Origin: Flavihumibacter soli
GTDB lineage: Bacteria; Bacteroidota; Bacteroidia; Sphingobacteriales; Sphingobacteriaceae
Reading direction: 5' to 3'
NCBI RefSeq assembly: GCF_010692725.1
Contig: NZ_JAAFZB010000090.1
Location: forward strand, 1-64,000
Length of the DNA stretch: 64,000 nucleotides
Shown: in pieces, positions 27,096 through 35,052 of the stretch
Layout: each line of letters begins with the position of its first letter
Position numbering within the stretch: position 1 is the first letter of the stretch
Translations under genes and position numbers: made by a program
The notes under the pieces: generated by a model
Seen by the model: the letters and a program-made list of their open reading frames with translations, nothing else
What the model was told of the DNA's origin: nothing
The model's database searches: none

Positions 27096-27719
27096 ATGAT
27101 TTCGGCCAAATTTACATTTGCCAGGTTGCGGTATCGGTCCGGCGATTGGGATACCGATCAGCGGATGCCTTCCAATATCTTAAATTCTTTACTGGAGTAT
27201 ACCACTATTCCCCTCAATACGGAGGAAAAGGTGATCGACCTGGCGAGCAACGATCTGTTCTTGTATCCCTTCTGCTATTTAAGCGGCCATAAGCTCGTGC
27301 AGTTTGACGCCCAGGAGAAAGCAAATTTCAAGAAGTATGTCCAAAACGGCGGATTCGTATTTGTAGATGACTGCAATCATGATATTGATGGTCTCTTTGC
27401 GCGCTCATTTGAGGCACAAATGGCCGCCCTGTTCGGACCAAAAGCTCTCCGGAAGATCCCGAACAACCACAAAATATACAATTCGTTTTTTCAGTTCGAA
27501 AAGGGGCCGCCGACAACCTCATTCGAACTCAATGGCTGGGGAGACGATCTCGTTCATGACTATCTTAAAGCGATCGAAGTGAATGGTCGTATTGGGGTGC
27601 TATACAGTAATAAGGACTATGGCTGCGAGTGGGACTATGATTTTCGAAACAAGCGGTTCCTGGCCGAGGATAATACAAAATTCGGCGTTAACATTGTCGT
27701 TTACGCGATGGGCGCATAA
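27096..27719 (+). CDS. DUF4159 domain-containing protein
   Basis: A 207-residue protein that is a complete DUF4159 domain: FARLRYRSGDWDTDQ at the N-terminus, then ASNDLFLYPFCYLSGH and GGFVFVDDCNHD. No signal peptide is seen here, although many DUF4159 proteins are secreted. The fold resembles a class I glutamine amidotransferase-like or vWA-type sandwich; activity is unknown. It is divergent from the MoxR operon across a 141-nt gap, and DUF4159, MoxR and TldD genes often sit together in this phylum, so a shared role is likely. Confidence 0.88.
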   Translation: MISAKFTFARLRYRSGDWDTDQRMPSNILNSLLEYTTIPLNTEEKVIDLASNDLFLYPFCYLSGHKLVQFDAQEKANFKKYVQNGGFVFVDDCNHDIDGLFARSFEAQMAALFGPKALRKIPNNHKIYNSFFQFEKGPPTTSFELNGWGDDLVHDYLKAIEVNGRIGVLYSNKDYGCEWDYDFRNKRFLAEDNTKFGVNIVVYAMGA

Positions 27720-27758
27720 TTCCTGTCACCTGCCTGGACGGGGACTCGCTTAGGACAT

Positions 27759-27798
27759 GTTAGGGTTAAGTCCATCAATTCATGGACTTAACCTTAAC
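27759..27798. terminator. Strong 17-bp inverted repeat, possible terminator
   Basis: A perfect 12-bp stem (GGTTAAGTCCAT / ATGGACTTAACC, 6-nt loop) extends to 17 bp with one G-U pair. It lies 40 nt after the DUF4159 stop and before ispG. There is no clear U-tract on either side, so it could be an mRNA-end hairpin or a protein-binding site rather than an intrinsic terminator. Confidence 0.5.
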
Positions 27799-27940
27799 TT
27801 GTCTGCTACCTGATCTATACAATCCTCCTACCTGATTTTTGCTGAAATGGTATAAATCAGGCCCTTTAGCGATCTCTTTTTCAATCGGCCCTCACTGTAA
27901 GCGTCTGATTGTGTATTTTTGTAAAATTTTCATCTGCTTC

Positions 27941-29989
27941 ATGAATCCGGGAACTGTTAATATTTTAGAAGGCCGTTATTGTAATTCCATTACTTCTTAT
28001 GCGAGGTTTTTAACCCGGGAAGTCTTCATAGGCGATATTGCCATGGGTGCACATAACCCTATTCGTATTCAAAGTATGACCACGACAGATACGATGGATA
28101 CGATCGGGACAGTCGAACAAACTATCCGTATGGTCGACGCAGGTTGTGAATATGTGCGGATCACCGCGCCAAGTGTGAAGGAAGCAAAGAACCTCGCAAA
28201 TATTAAAAAGGAACTGAACCTTCGGGGCTACAAGGTTCCGCTTATTGCCGATATTCATTTTACCCCCAATGCCGCGGAAGCTGCCGCGCGAATCGTAGAA
28301 AAGGTGCGGGTCAATCCCGGTAACTATGCAGATAAGAAGCGCTTCGAAAATTTTGAATATACACCTTCGGAATACCAGGCGGAGCTTGAGCGGATCTATA
28401 AGAAGTTCAGCCCGCTGGTAAAAGTTTGTAAGGAATATGGTACGGCCATGCGAATTGGCACCAATCATGGCTCACTCTCAGACCGGATCATGAGTCACTA
28501 TGGGGATACGCCGCAGGGAATGGTTGAATCGGCCATGGAATTCATGCGGATGTGCGAAGATCTGAATTATTATAACCTGGTCGTTTCGATGAAAGCCAGT
28601 AACCCGCAGGTAATGGTACAGGCTTATCGACTCCTGGTGGAGACGATGGCAAAGGAGGGAATGAATTATCCGCTGCACCTTGGGGTAACGGAAGCCGGCG
28701 ACGGTGAAGATGGCCGCATCAAATCGGCTGTCGGGATCGGGACGCTTCTTGAGGACGGACTGGGTGACACCATTCGCGTTTCATTAACAGAGGATCCGGA
28801 ATTTGAAGCACCGGTAGCGATTGCTTTAGCCGGAAGATACACGGGAAGGGATGTTAATACTGAGAAGCTGCATCCGGAAGACCTGCAGACTACCGACTCA
28901 AAACTCCCAACTAATTTTAGTCCTTATGAGTACAGCCGACGGAAATCCGCTGAGCTTAATACTTTTATAGGCGGTCACCAGGTTCCGAGGGTGATCATGG
29001 ATATATCACGAACAAATTTGAAGGATCCGGCGGTCCTTGCCGATGCAGGCTATCTGTATTCCCCGGTACTGGATAAATATAACATGGGCGAGCAGTCCAC
29101 GGACTTTGTTTACCTTGCTGATCAGCAACCTTCGTTTGTGCTTCCAGGAAACCTGAAGCAACTCTATGATTACGACACCTGGAAAATGCTGTCGGACAAG
29201 AGTAACTGTCACCCTTTGTTTACAATTTCTCAATTCGTGAATGCTGACATTCGTGACAAGTCGTTGAACCTTGTCAGGATTACCGATGCGGACATCGACA
29301 CTGAATTATTTAATACGCTTCCTGTTGATAAAACACTGGTTTTCGTTTTGGAAACCAATCGCGGTCATGGTCTTGCCGATCAGCGGCAGGCATTCTTTAA
29401 GCTGCTTGAAATTGGGCTGGATGTTCCGGTTATCATTAAGAGAACCTATAGCTTTCCCGACAACTCCCAACTCCCAACTCCCAACTCCCAACTTAATACC
29501 ACCAGCACGACACTCAATACTGCGGAAGACTTTCAGCTGTACGCAGCAACTGACTTAGGTGGCTTATTGCTCGATGGATTTGGTGATGGTATCTGGGCCG
29601 ATGCGCCACTCATTCCATTAAAAAGTATTCTGACTACTTCCTTTGGGATCCTGCAGGCGACACGTTCAAGGATTTCAAAAACGGAATATATCTCATGCCC
29701 GAGCTGCGGCCGTACGCTGTTTGATCTGCAGGAAACCACGCAGATGATCCGCAGCCGTACCGACCATCTGAAAGGGCTCAAGATAGGTATCATGGGCTGC
29801 ATCGTGAATGGTCCAGGTGAAATGGCTGACGCAGACTATGGATACGTTGGAACGGGGCCTGGCAAGATCACTTTATATCGCGGTAAGGAAGTGGTCAAGA
29901 AAAATGTGAACACCGAGAGTGCTCTCGATGAACTGATTGACATAATCCGCGAAGACGGAAACTGGATTGAGCCTGCTTTACAGCTCTAA
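27941..29989 (+). CDS. ispG: 4-hydroxy-3-methylbut-2-en-1-yl diphosphate synthase IspG
   Basis: A 682-residue IspG of the long form found in Bacteroidota and plants, with an inserted middle domain between the TIM barrel and the iron-sulfur domain. The barrel part holds IRIQSMTTTDTMDT and VRINxG-like KVRVNPGNYADK. The C-terminal domain carries the 4Fe-4S ligands CPSCGRTLFD and GCIVNGPGE. The enzyme makes HMBPP in the MEP isoprenoid pathway. The start at 27941 (MNPGTVNILEG) is chosen by the conserved N-terminus; the frame is open to 27839. Just before the conserved DLGGLLLDGFGDGI segment the gene carries a translated heptamer array, reading about NSQLPTPNSQL. Confidence 0.96.
   Translation: MNPGTVNILEGRYCNSITSYARFLTREVFIGDIAMGAHNPIRIQSMTTTDTMDTIGTVEQTIRMVDAGCEYVRITAPSVKEAKNLANIKKELNLRGYKVPLIADIHFTPNAAEAAARIVEKVRVNPGNYADKKRFENFEYTPSEYQAELERIYKKFSPLVKVCKEYGTAMRIGTNHGSLSDRIMSHYGDTPQGMVESAMEFMRMCEDLNYYNLVVSMKASNPQVMVQAYRLLVETMAKEGMNYPLHLGVTEAGDGEDGRIKSAVGIGTLLEDGLGDTIRVSLTEDPEFEAPVAIALAGRYTGRDVNTEKLHPEDLQTTDSKLPTNFSPYEYSRRKSAELNTFIGGHQVPRVIMDISRTNLKDPAVLADAGYLYSPVLDKYNMGEQSTDFVYLADQQPSFVLPGNLKQLYDYDTWKMLSDKSNCHPLFTISQFVNADIRDKSLNLVRITDADIDTELFNTLPVDKTLVFVLETNRGHGLADQRQAFFKLLEIGLDVPVIIKRTYSFPDNSQLPTPNSQLNTTSTTLNTAEDFQLYAATDLGGLLLDGFGDGIWADAPLIPLKSILTTSFGILQATRSRISKTEYISCPSCGRTLFDLQETTQMIRSRTDHLKGLKIGIMGCIVNGPGEMADADYGYVGTGPGKITLYRGKEVVKKNVNTESALDELIDIIREDGNWIEPALQL
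29462..29494 (+). repeat. Translated heptamer array inside ispG
   Basis: Four perfect tandem copies of AACTCCC (29462-29489) plus a partial fifth. The 28-nt array keeps the ispG frame open and encodes a Ser/Gln/Leu/Pro-rich linker with the sense NSQLPTPNSQL. On the other strand the unit is GGGAGTT, close to the purine-rich heptamers found between genes elsewhere in the window. Confidence 0.95.
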
Positions 29990-29997
29990 AGTTCAAG

Positions 29998-30834
29998 CTA
30001 CTCTGCATCCGTCAAAAATTCAGTGCTTTTCTCGCACACCAGTTGCAGTTGTAGTGGCATTTCTTCCTTCGAATAGGGATGGGAGGCTCCGAAAACGTGG
30101 TTAGCATAAGGTATGATCATAAATCGGGCATTTTTATTTTGATCCTGCAATTGCTGAGCTTCCGTTAACAGCACATTTTCATCTTCATCGCCGTGGATGA
30201 TCAGCCATGGTATTTCTATCCTTGCTGCAGCATCCAGTATGTTATACTCCTTGTGATGTTTTTCAAGATCGTAAAGCAGGTTGACCTTTAAAGGAGTGTT
30301 TTGCTTGGTGCGGGTGTTATAGGTATAAATTACTCCTTTTTCGCGCCACTCGGCCAGTTGTTCACGTTTCCATAGGCCGCTGAAATCTGCTATGGAAGCC
30401 CAGGTGATCAGTTTGCTGACCCGCGGATCTTTAGCCGCCTGGATAATACAAACTCCGCCACCCCGGCTATGGCCAATGAGGCTCACCTTGTTTGCCGGTT
30501 TGAATTCTCTGCCACTGCATGCGAAGCTGATCACCTGGTCCAGATCGAAGAATTCCTTGGTAAAGGTATTGTCACTGAACAGCCCCAAATCGGCGAAATC
30601 AATTGGGTTTTCGGGAGTGGTGCCATTATGGGAGAAGTTGAACTTAAAGTAGCGAAAGCCTTTTTGAGCGAAGTACTCTGCCACCAGGTTATGAGTTCCC
30701 CAATCTTTAAATCCTTTGAATCCATGAGCAAAGATCACGAGCGGGGCGTCCTGATAGCTGTTATCGTAGGTAAGATCGGCCAGAATCGGCCGGCCTTCCG
30801 AACCTGGAATAATAAAGGTTTGTTGAACGATCAT
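29998..30834 (-). CDS. Alpha/beta hydrolase (dienelactone hydrolase-like)
   Basis: A 278-residue alpha/beta hydrolase. FAHGFKGFKDWG is the oxyanion-hole region, GHSRGGG the nucleophile elbow with Ser, and IIHGDEDENV plus ANHVFG hold the Asp/Glu and His of the triad. No signal peptide. Substrate is not predictable. It is convergent with ispG, only 8 nt apart, with no terminator between them, so the two transcripts probably overlap. Confidence 0.88.
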   Translation of the reverse strand: MIVQQTFIIPGSEGRPILADLTYDNSYQDAPLVIFAHGFKGFKDWGTHNLVAEYFAQKGFRYFKFNFSHNGTTPENPIDFADLGLFSDNTFTKEFFDLDQVISFACSGREFKPANKVSLIGHSRGGGVCIIQAAKDPRVSKLITWASIADFSGLWKREQLAEWREKGVIYTYNTRTKQNTPLKVNLLYDLEKHHKEYNILDAAARIEIPWLIIHGDEDENVLLTEAQQLQDQNKNARFMIIPYANHVFGASHPYSKEEMPLQLQLVCEKSTEFLTDAE

Positions 30835-30995
30835 AAGCGCATAACGTTTTCAATTATTTTTTGTGTGCACGTCGCAAGCACAATGGATAATAACAATAGA
30901 AATTTGCTAATTTAGGCTCTTCTGTGATTGTTTGTCGAAGAACTGTCAATAGCTATTTATAACCTTTCTAAATATAGCTGTTTGACACACAAGTG

Positions 30996-31027
30996 ACACG
31001 TGTGAAATGGCTTATTGATTACTTTTG
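30996..31027 (+). promoter_or_regulatory. Candidate hemA promoter region with ACACGTGT palindrome
   Basis: TACTTTTG at 31020-31027 fits the TAnnTTTG -7 box, 30 nt before the TTG start. A perfect 8-bp palindrome ACACGTGT lies at 30996-31003, where a regulator next to the -33 region could bind. A clear TTTG -33 box is missing, which would fit an activated promoter. The regulatory role is inference. Confidence 0.35.
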
Positions 31028-31056
31028 TTGCGGTTTTTTAACATAGGACACAGTAC

Positions 31057-32283
31057 TTGAGAGATTTAAAAGTCATAGCGTTTACCCACAAACATATAGA
31101 CCTGAAGGAGTTAGGAAAGTTTGTAATTTGTAACGAGACTCTGGAAGATAGATTGCAGGCGGTACGCGCCAAGTTTGATATTGCTGAAATCTTTTACATA
31201 GGTACCTGTAACCGTGTCGAATTTGTTTTCACCGCTGCCGTTGAACTGACTCCTCAATTTATCCAGGATTTTATCCGGACTCTAAATTTTTGCGTTCCGG
31301 AAGATCGACTCGGAGATTTCTCTAAGCAGGTATCCATTTATGAATCCGAAGAAGCTTTAAATCATCTGCTGCGTATTTCCTGTTCACTGGAAAGCCTGGT
31401 TGTGGGGGAGAAGGAGATACTTGCCCAGGTACGTAAGGCTTATAAGACCTGTAAAGACAGTGGTTTTACCGGCGACTACCTCAGGCTTATTATGGCCCGC
31501 GTTGTTAAAACGGCAAAGGAAGTATATACCCATACGAATATCGCACGTAAGCCAATCTCGGTGGTTTCACTAGCTTACCGGAAGTTGCGTGAATTGAACA
31601 TGTGTTCCAATGCGCGTATTCTGATAATCGGGGCCGGGGAAACCAATAACAATATCGCGAAGTACCTTAAGAAGCACAAGTTTTCCAACTTTACCATATT
31701 TAACAGAACTCAATCGAAGGCTCTGACGCTTGCGAACGAACTTCAGGGCGAAGCTTACGACCTCCGGGATTTAGAAAGCTATCGTAAGGGTTTTGATGTC
31801 ATTATTACCTGTACAAGTTCTATTGAACCTATTATTACAGAGAAGGTTTACCAGTCGCTGTTAAACGGCGAAACAGATAAGAAAGTAATTGTTGACCTCG
31901 CTGTGCCCAATGACACTGCTCCCGAAGTAGTTCAAAATTACCCTATTCATTTCATTGAGGTTCACAGCCTGCAGGAAATTGCAAACAGTAATCTTCAGGA
32001 GAGATACGATGAACTGATCAACGCGGAACGCATTATCGAAAAAAACATCGTTGAGTTTGGTCCTATCCTGAAACAGCGTCGCGTTGAAATAGCTATGCGT
32101 GAAGTACCTGTGAAGATCAAAGAGATTAAAAGTTTGGCCATTAATTCTATTTTTGCTCAGGATCTTGAAGGCCTGGATCAGAATTCCCGGGATGTTCTGA
32201 ATAAGATCATTAATTATATGGAGAAGAAATATATTAGTGTTCCTATGATCATGGCAAAAGATATACTGGTTAAAAACGTATAA
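31057..32283 (+). CDS. hemA: Glutamyl-tRNA reductase
   Basis: A 408-residue GluTR with the catalytic motif GTCNRVEF (Cys near residue 51), the SLVVGEKEILAQVRKAY segment and an NADPH-binding Rossmann region ILIIGAGETNNNIAKYL, then a dimerisation helix region. It reduces Glu-tRNA to glutamate-1-semialdehyde, the first step of C5 haem synthesis. The start is a TTG codon; no ATG or GTG gives a complete N-terminus. It is first in a run of haem genes in the same direction. Confidence 0.97.
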   Translation: MRDLKVIAFTHKHIDLKELGKFVICNETLEDRLQAVRAKFDIAEIFYIGTCNRVEFVFTAAVELTPQFIQDFIRTLNFCVPEDRLGDFSKQVSIYESEEALNHLLRISCSLESLVVGEKEILAQVRKAYKTCKDSGFTGDYLRLIMARVVKTAKEVYTHTNIARKPISVVSLAYRKLRELNMCSNARILIIGAGETNNNIAKYLKKHKFSNFTIFNRTQSKALTLANELQGEAYDLRDLESYRKGFDVIITCTSSIEPIITEKVYQSLLNGETDKKVIVDLAVPNDTAPEVVQNYPIHFIEVHSLQEIANSNLQERYDELINAERIIEKNIVEFGPILKQRRVEIAMREVPVKIKEIKSLAINSIFAQDLEGLDQNSRDVLNKIINYMEKKYISVPMIMAKDILVKNV

Positions 32284-32370
32284 TACCCGGTCGGTTTCTA
32301 CCTCGGATCCTGCAATTTTTATCGTATTCATGCTTGGAGTAATTTTACTTCCAAACAATTTCATTTTAGA

Positions 32371-33957
32371 GTGGCAAAAAAGATTATCATCGGAACGCGG
32401 GGAAGCGAACTAGCTTTATGGCAGGCAAATCATGTAAAAGCCAGGCTGGAGGAAATCGGCGTCGAAGCAGAGCTGAAGATCATTAAAACACAGGGTGACA
32501 GGATAGTGAACCTGAGCTTTGACAAGCTGGAAGGCAAGGGATTTTTCACTAAGGAACTGGAAGATGAGCTGCTTGCCGGTAAAATTGACCTGGCGGTGCA
32601 TTCACATAAAGATCTGCCGACCAATCATCCGGAAGGTCTTATCATTGCCGCGGTTTCTGAGCGTGAAGATCCTGCCGAATTACTTCTGATCCTTAAAGAT
32701 TGTGTGGACCTTCAGCAGAAACTTGCTGTCAAGTTCGGGGGGATGGTCGGCACTTCTTCTAATCGCCGCAAGGCACAGCTCCTGGCTGTACGTCCTGATC
32801 TTGAGATTAATGATCTCCGGGGTAATGTTCCTACGCGTATACAAAAACTCCGCGATGAGGATTATGATGCTATCATGCTTGCGAAAGCTGGTGTGCAGCG
32901 CCTGAATATCGATCTTTCGGAATTCCACGTTGAGGAGATCGATCCTATTGAACTTGTTCCTGCGCCTGCCCAGGGCGTACTCGCCCTCCAGATTAGGGAA
33001 ATTGATAAAGACTTATTTGAGATATTAAAACCATTGAATGATCCTTCGGTTGCTGAGCAGATAGCTGTTGAGCGTAAGGTGTTAAACATGTTCAAGGGAG
33101 GCTGTCAAATGCCTTTGGGCTGTTATTGCCGGAACGACGAAGGTTTGTTCCAGGTATGGACGGCAAAGGCGCGGGACGGGGATGATTTTCCAGACCGTCT
33201 GTTCATTGAAACGGACTGTACTGAAGGCCTTGCCGAAAGAATAGTGGCCAAGTTTAAAGAAGGCAGAAAGTTTCCTGAAAGTGTTTTTATAACCAGGAAT
33301 CTTCCCGAGAGCAGTTATCTGCGCCGGGCCCTGGAGAAGCATGGAATACAGATTGAAGACCGTTCTCTCATCAAAACGTTTCCAACTATTAACAAGCTGG
33401 ATTCTTACATTTTGAAGTACGTTAAATGGATATTTTTCAGCAGTAAAAATGCGATAGAATATTTTTTCAAACTGGAACCTTTGTTGCCTAAGGCAGTCAA
33501 ATTTGGCGTATTAGGCAGAGCTTCGGAAGACACTTTGCGGCGTTTTGGAAAAGCTGCCGACTTTAATGGTGAAGATGAAGGAATTGATACTTCTGACATT
33601 GCGGAAAAATTTGCTGTTGTGGCGAATGGTTCTACGGTGCTGTTTCCCGGGGCAAAGGACTCATTGCGTACTGTTCAGCAGGCTTTAAGCCAGGAGACTA
33701 AGATAATTGAACTGCCGGTTTATGAAACTGTGATGGACGAACGGGTGGAGGGTTCTTCAGCAAATGTGCTGATCTTTACGAGCCCTTCGAATGTTGAGGC
33801 CTATTTCCAGGATAATTTGCTGGAATTCGGACAGAAAGTTATTTGTATCGGTAAATCTACAGGTAAGAAATTTGATGAGATGGGGGTAAAATATACTTTG
33901 CCTTACTCTCCTGATGAGATCGGCCTGGCAGAAGCGGTTTTTGGCCTTGAATATTAA
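32371..33957 (+). CDS. hemC: Fused porphobilinogen deaminase / uroporphyrinogen-III synthase (HemC-HemD)
   Basis: A 528-residue protein starting at GTG. Residues 1 to about 300 are hydroxymethylbilane synthase: IGTRGSELALWQA, HSHKDLPT, and KGGCQMPLGC with Cys245 as the dipyrromethane cofactor anchor. From about residue 305 (VFITRNLPES) a uroporphyrinogen-III synthase domain follows, with FFSSKNAIEYFF and IFTSPSNVEAYF as family-typical segments. One polypeptide would thus do two consecutive steps and might channel the unstable hydroxymethylbilane. There is no separate hemD in the window. Confidence 0.93.
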   Translation: MAKKIIIGTRGSELALWQANHVKARLEEIGVEAELKIIKTQGDRIVNLSFDKLEGKGFFTKELEDELLAGKIDLAVHSHKDLPTNHPEGLIIAAVSEREDPAELLLILKDCVDLQQKLAVKFGGMVGTSSNRRKAQLLAVRPDLEINDLRGNVPTRIQKLRDEDYDAIMLAKAGVQRLNIDLSEFHVEEIDPIELVPAPAQGVLALQIREIDKDLFEILKPLNDPSVAEQIAVERKVLNMFKGGCQMPLGCYCRNDEGLFQVWTAKARDGDDFPDRLFIETDCTEGLAERIVAKFKEGRKFPESVFITRNLPESSYLRRALEKHGIQIEDRSLIKTFPTINKLDSYILKYVKWIFFSSKNAIEYFFKLEPLLPKAVKFGVLGRASEDTLRRFGKAADFNGEDEGIDTSDIAEKFAVVANGSTVLFPGAKDSLRTVQQALSQETKIIELPVYETVMDERVEGSSANVLIFTSPSNVEAYFQDNLLEFGQKVICIGKSTGKKFDEMGVKYTLPYSPDEIGLAEAVFGLEY

Positions 33958-33998
33958 ATGAATCCCGGGAGTCATTTGATTCCGTTAAAATACAACCC

Positions 33999-34967
33999 AT
34001 GTTAATTCGTCCGAGAAGATTAAGAAAATCACCAATAGTGCGTGAGCTGGTGGCTGAAACCCGCTTGTCAAAAGATATGTTCATTTACCCGTACTTCGTG
34101 GTACCGGGTAGTAATATCAGTCATGGGATCGATGCAATGCCGGGTATTAGCCACTTTTCGGTCGATACACTCTTAAAGGACGTTGAGAAATCGCTGAAAC
34201 TGGGTATAAATAAAGTTCTTTTGTTCGGAGTCGGCGAGGAGAAAAGTGAGGACGCGAGCTCTGCATACAGTAATAAATCGGTCGTGGTGAATGCGATCAG
34301 CGGATTAAAGAAAGAATTCGGGGATGATCTTTACATTGTTACAGATGTGTGTACCTGCGCCTATACCACTCATGGACATTGCGGCATCCTGCATGACGAT
34401 TATGTTCAGAACGACGCTACAGTAGAAGTGCTGGCAAAGATGGCTCTATCCCACGCTGAAGCAGGGGCGGATATGGTCGCTCCTTCTGATATGATGGACG
34501 GCAGGATCCTTGGTATCCGAGAAAAACTGGATAGCCAGGGATTCGAGAACACTTCCATAATGAGTTATAGTATCAAGTTTGCTTCGGCTTACTATGGTCC
34601 GTTCCGCGAGGCGGCAGACTCTGCCCCCGGTAAAGGCGATCGCAAGGCTTACCAGATGGACTTCCGAAATCCTAATGAAACTATGCGAGAAGCATTCCTC
34701 GATGAAGAAGAGGGAGCAGATATTTTGATGGTAAAGCCGGCCTTAGCTTACCTGGATATCATTCATCGGTTAAAAGAGAATACAAATTTGCCGGTAGCTT
34801 GTTATAATGTATCCGGCGAATACTCGATGGTAAAGGCGGCTGCCAATAACGGTTGGATAGACGAGCAAAAGGTGGTAATGGAAAATATGTATGCTTTCAG
34901 CAGGGCCGGGGCGAATATCATAATTACCTACCATGCAAGGGACATCCTGGAAAAAGGGTGGATGTAA
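33999..34967 (+). CDS. hemB: Delta-aminolevulinic acid dehydratase
   Basis: A 322-residue HemB that condenses two ALA into porphobilinogen. It has the zinc-ligand cluster DVCTCAYTTHGHCG, the Schiff-base lysine regions SYSIKFASAYYGPF and ILMVKPALAYLD, and the conserved metal-site region GKGDRKAYQMD. The start lies 41 nt after hemCD. A period-7 repeat array begins at its stop codon. Confidence 0.97.
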   Translation: MLIRPRRLRKSPIVRELVAETRLSKDMFIYPYFVVPGSNISHGIDAMPGISHFSVDTLLKDVEKSLKLGINKVLLFGVGEEKSEDASSAYSNKSVVVNAISGLKKEFGDDLYIVTDVCTCAYTTHGHCGILHDDYVQNDATVEVLAKMALSHAEAGADMVAPSDMMDGRILGIREKLDSQGFENTSIMSYSIKFASAYYGPFREAADSAPGKGDRKAYQMDFRNPNETMREAFLDEEEGADILMVKPALAYLDIIHRLKENTNLPVACYNVSGEYSMVKAAANNGWIDEQKVVMENMYAFSRAGANIIITYHARDILEKGWM

Positions 34968-34993
34968 GGAGTTAAGAATTAAGAATTACGAAT
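34966..34993 (+). repeat. Heptamer array after hemB
   Basis: Four 7-bp units (AAGGAGT, TAAGAAT twice, TACGAAT) start within the TAA stop codon of hemB and end before the 59-nt leader of hemL. The array is strictly period 7. Confidence 0.85.
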
Positions 34994-35052
34994 AGTGTGT
35001 TTGCTGGATTTATCAAAGATCAATTGATAAGTCGGCACGTTGAATTATAATA

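Noticed and set aside
27839-27940. N-terminal extension of ispG from the upstream ATG
   Set aside because: The extra 34 residues are unlike IspG N-termini, and the ATG at 27941 gives the conserved start.
29462-29494. ispG frameshift or pseudogene at the heptamer array
   Set aside because: The frame stays open through the array and conserved IspG segments occur on both sides in the same frame, including the C-terminal Fe-S ligands.
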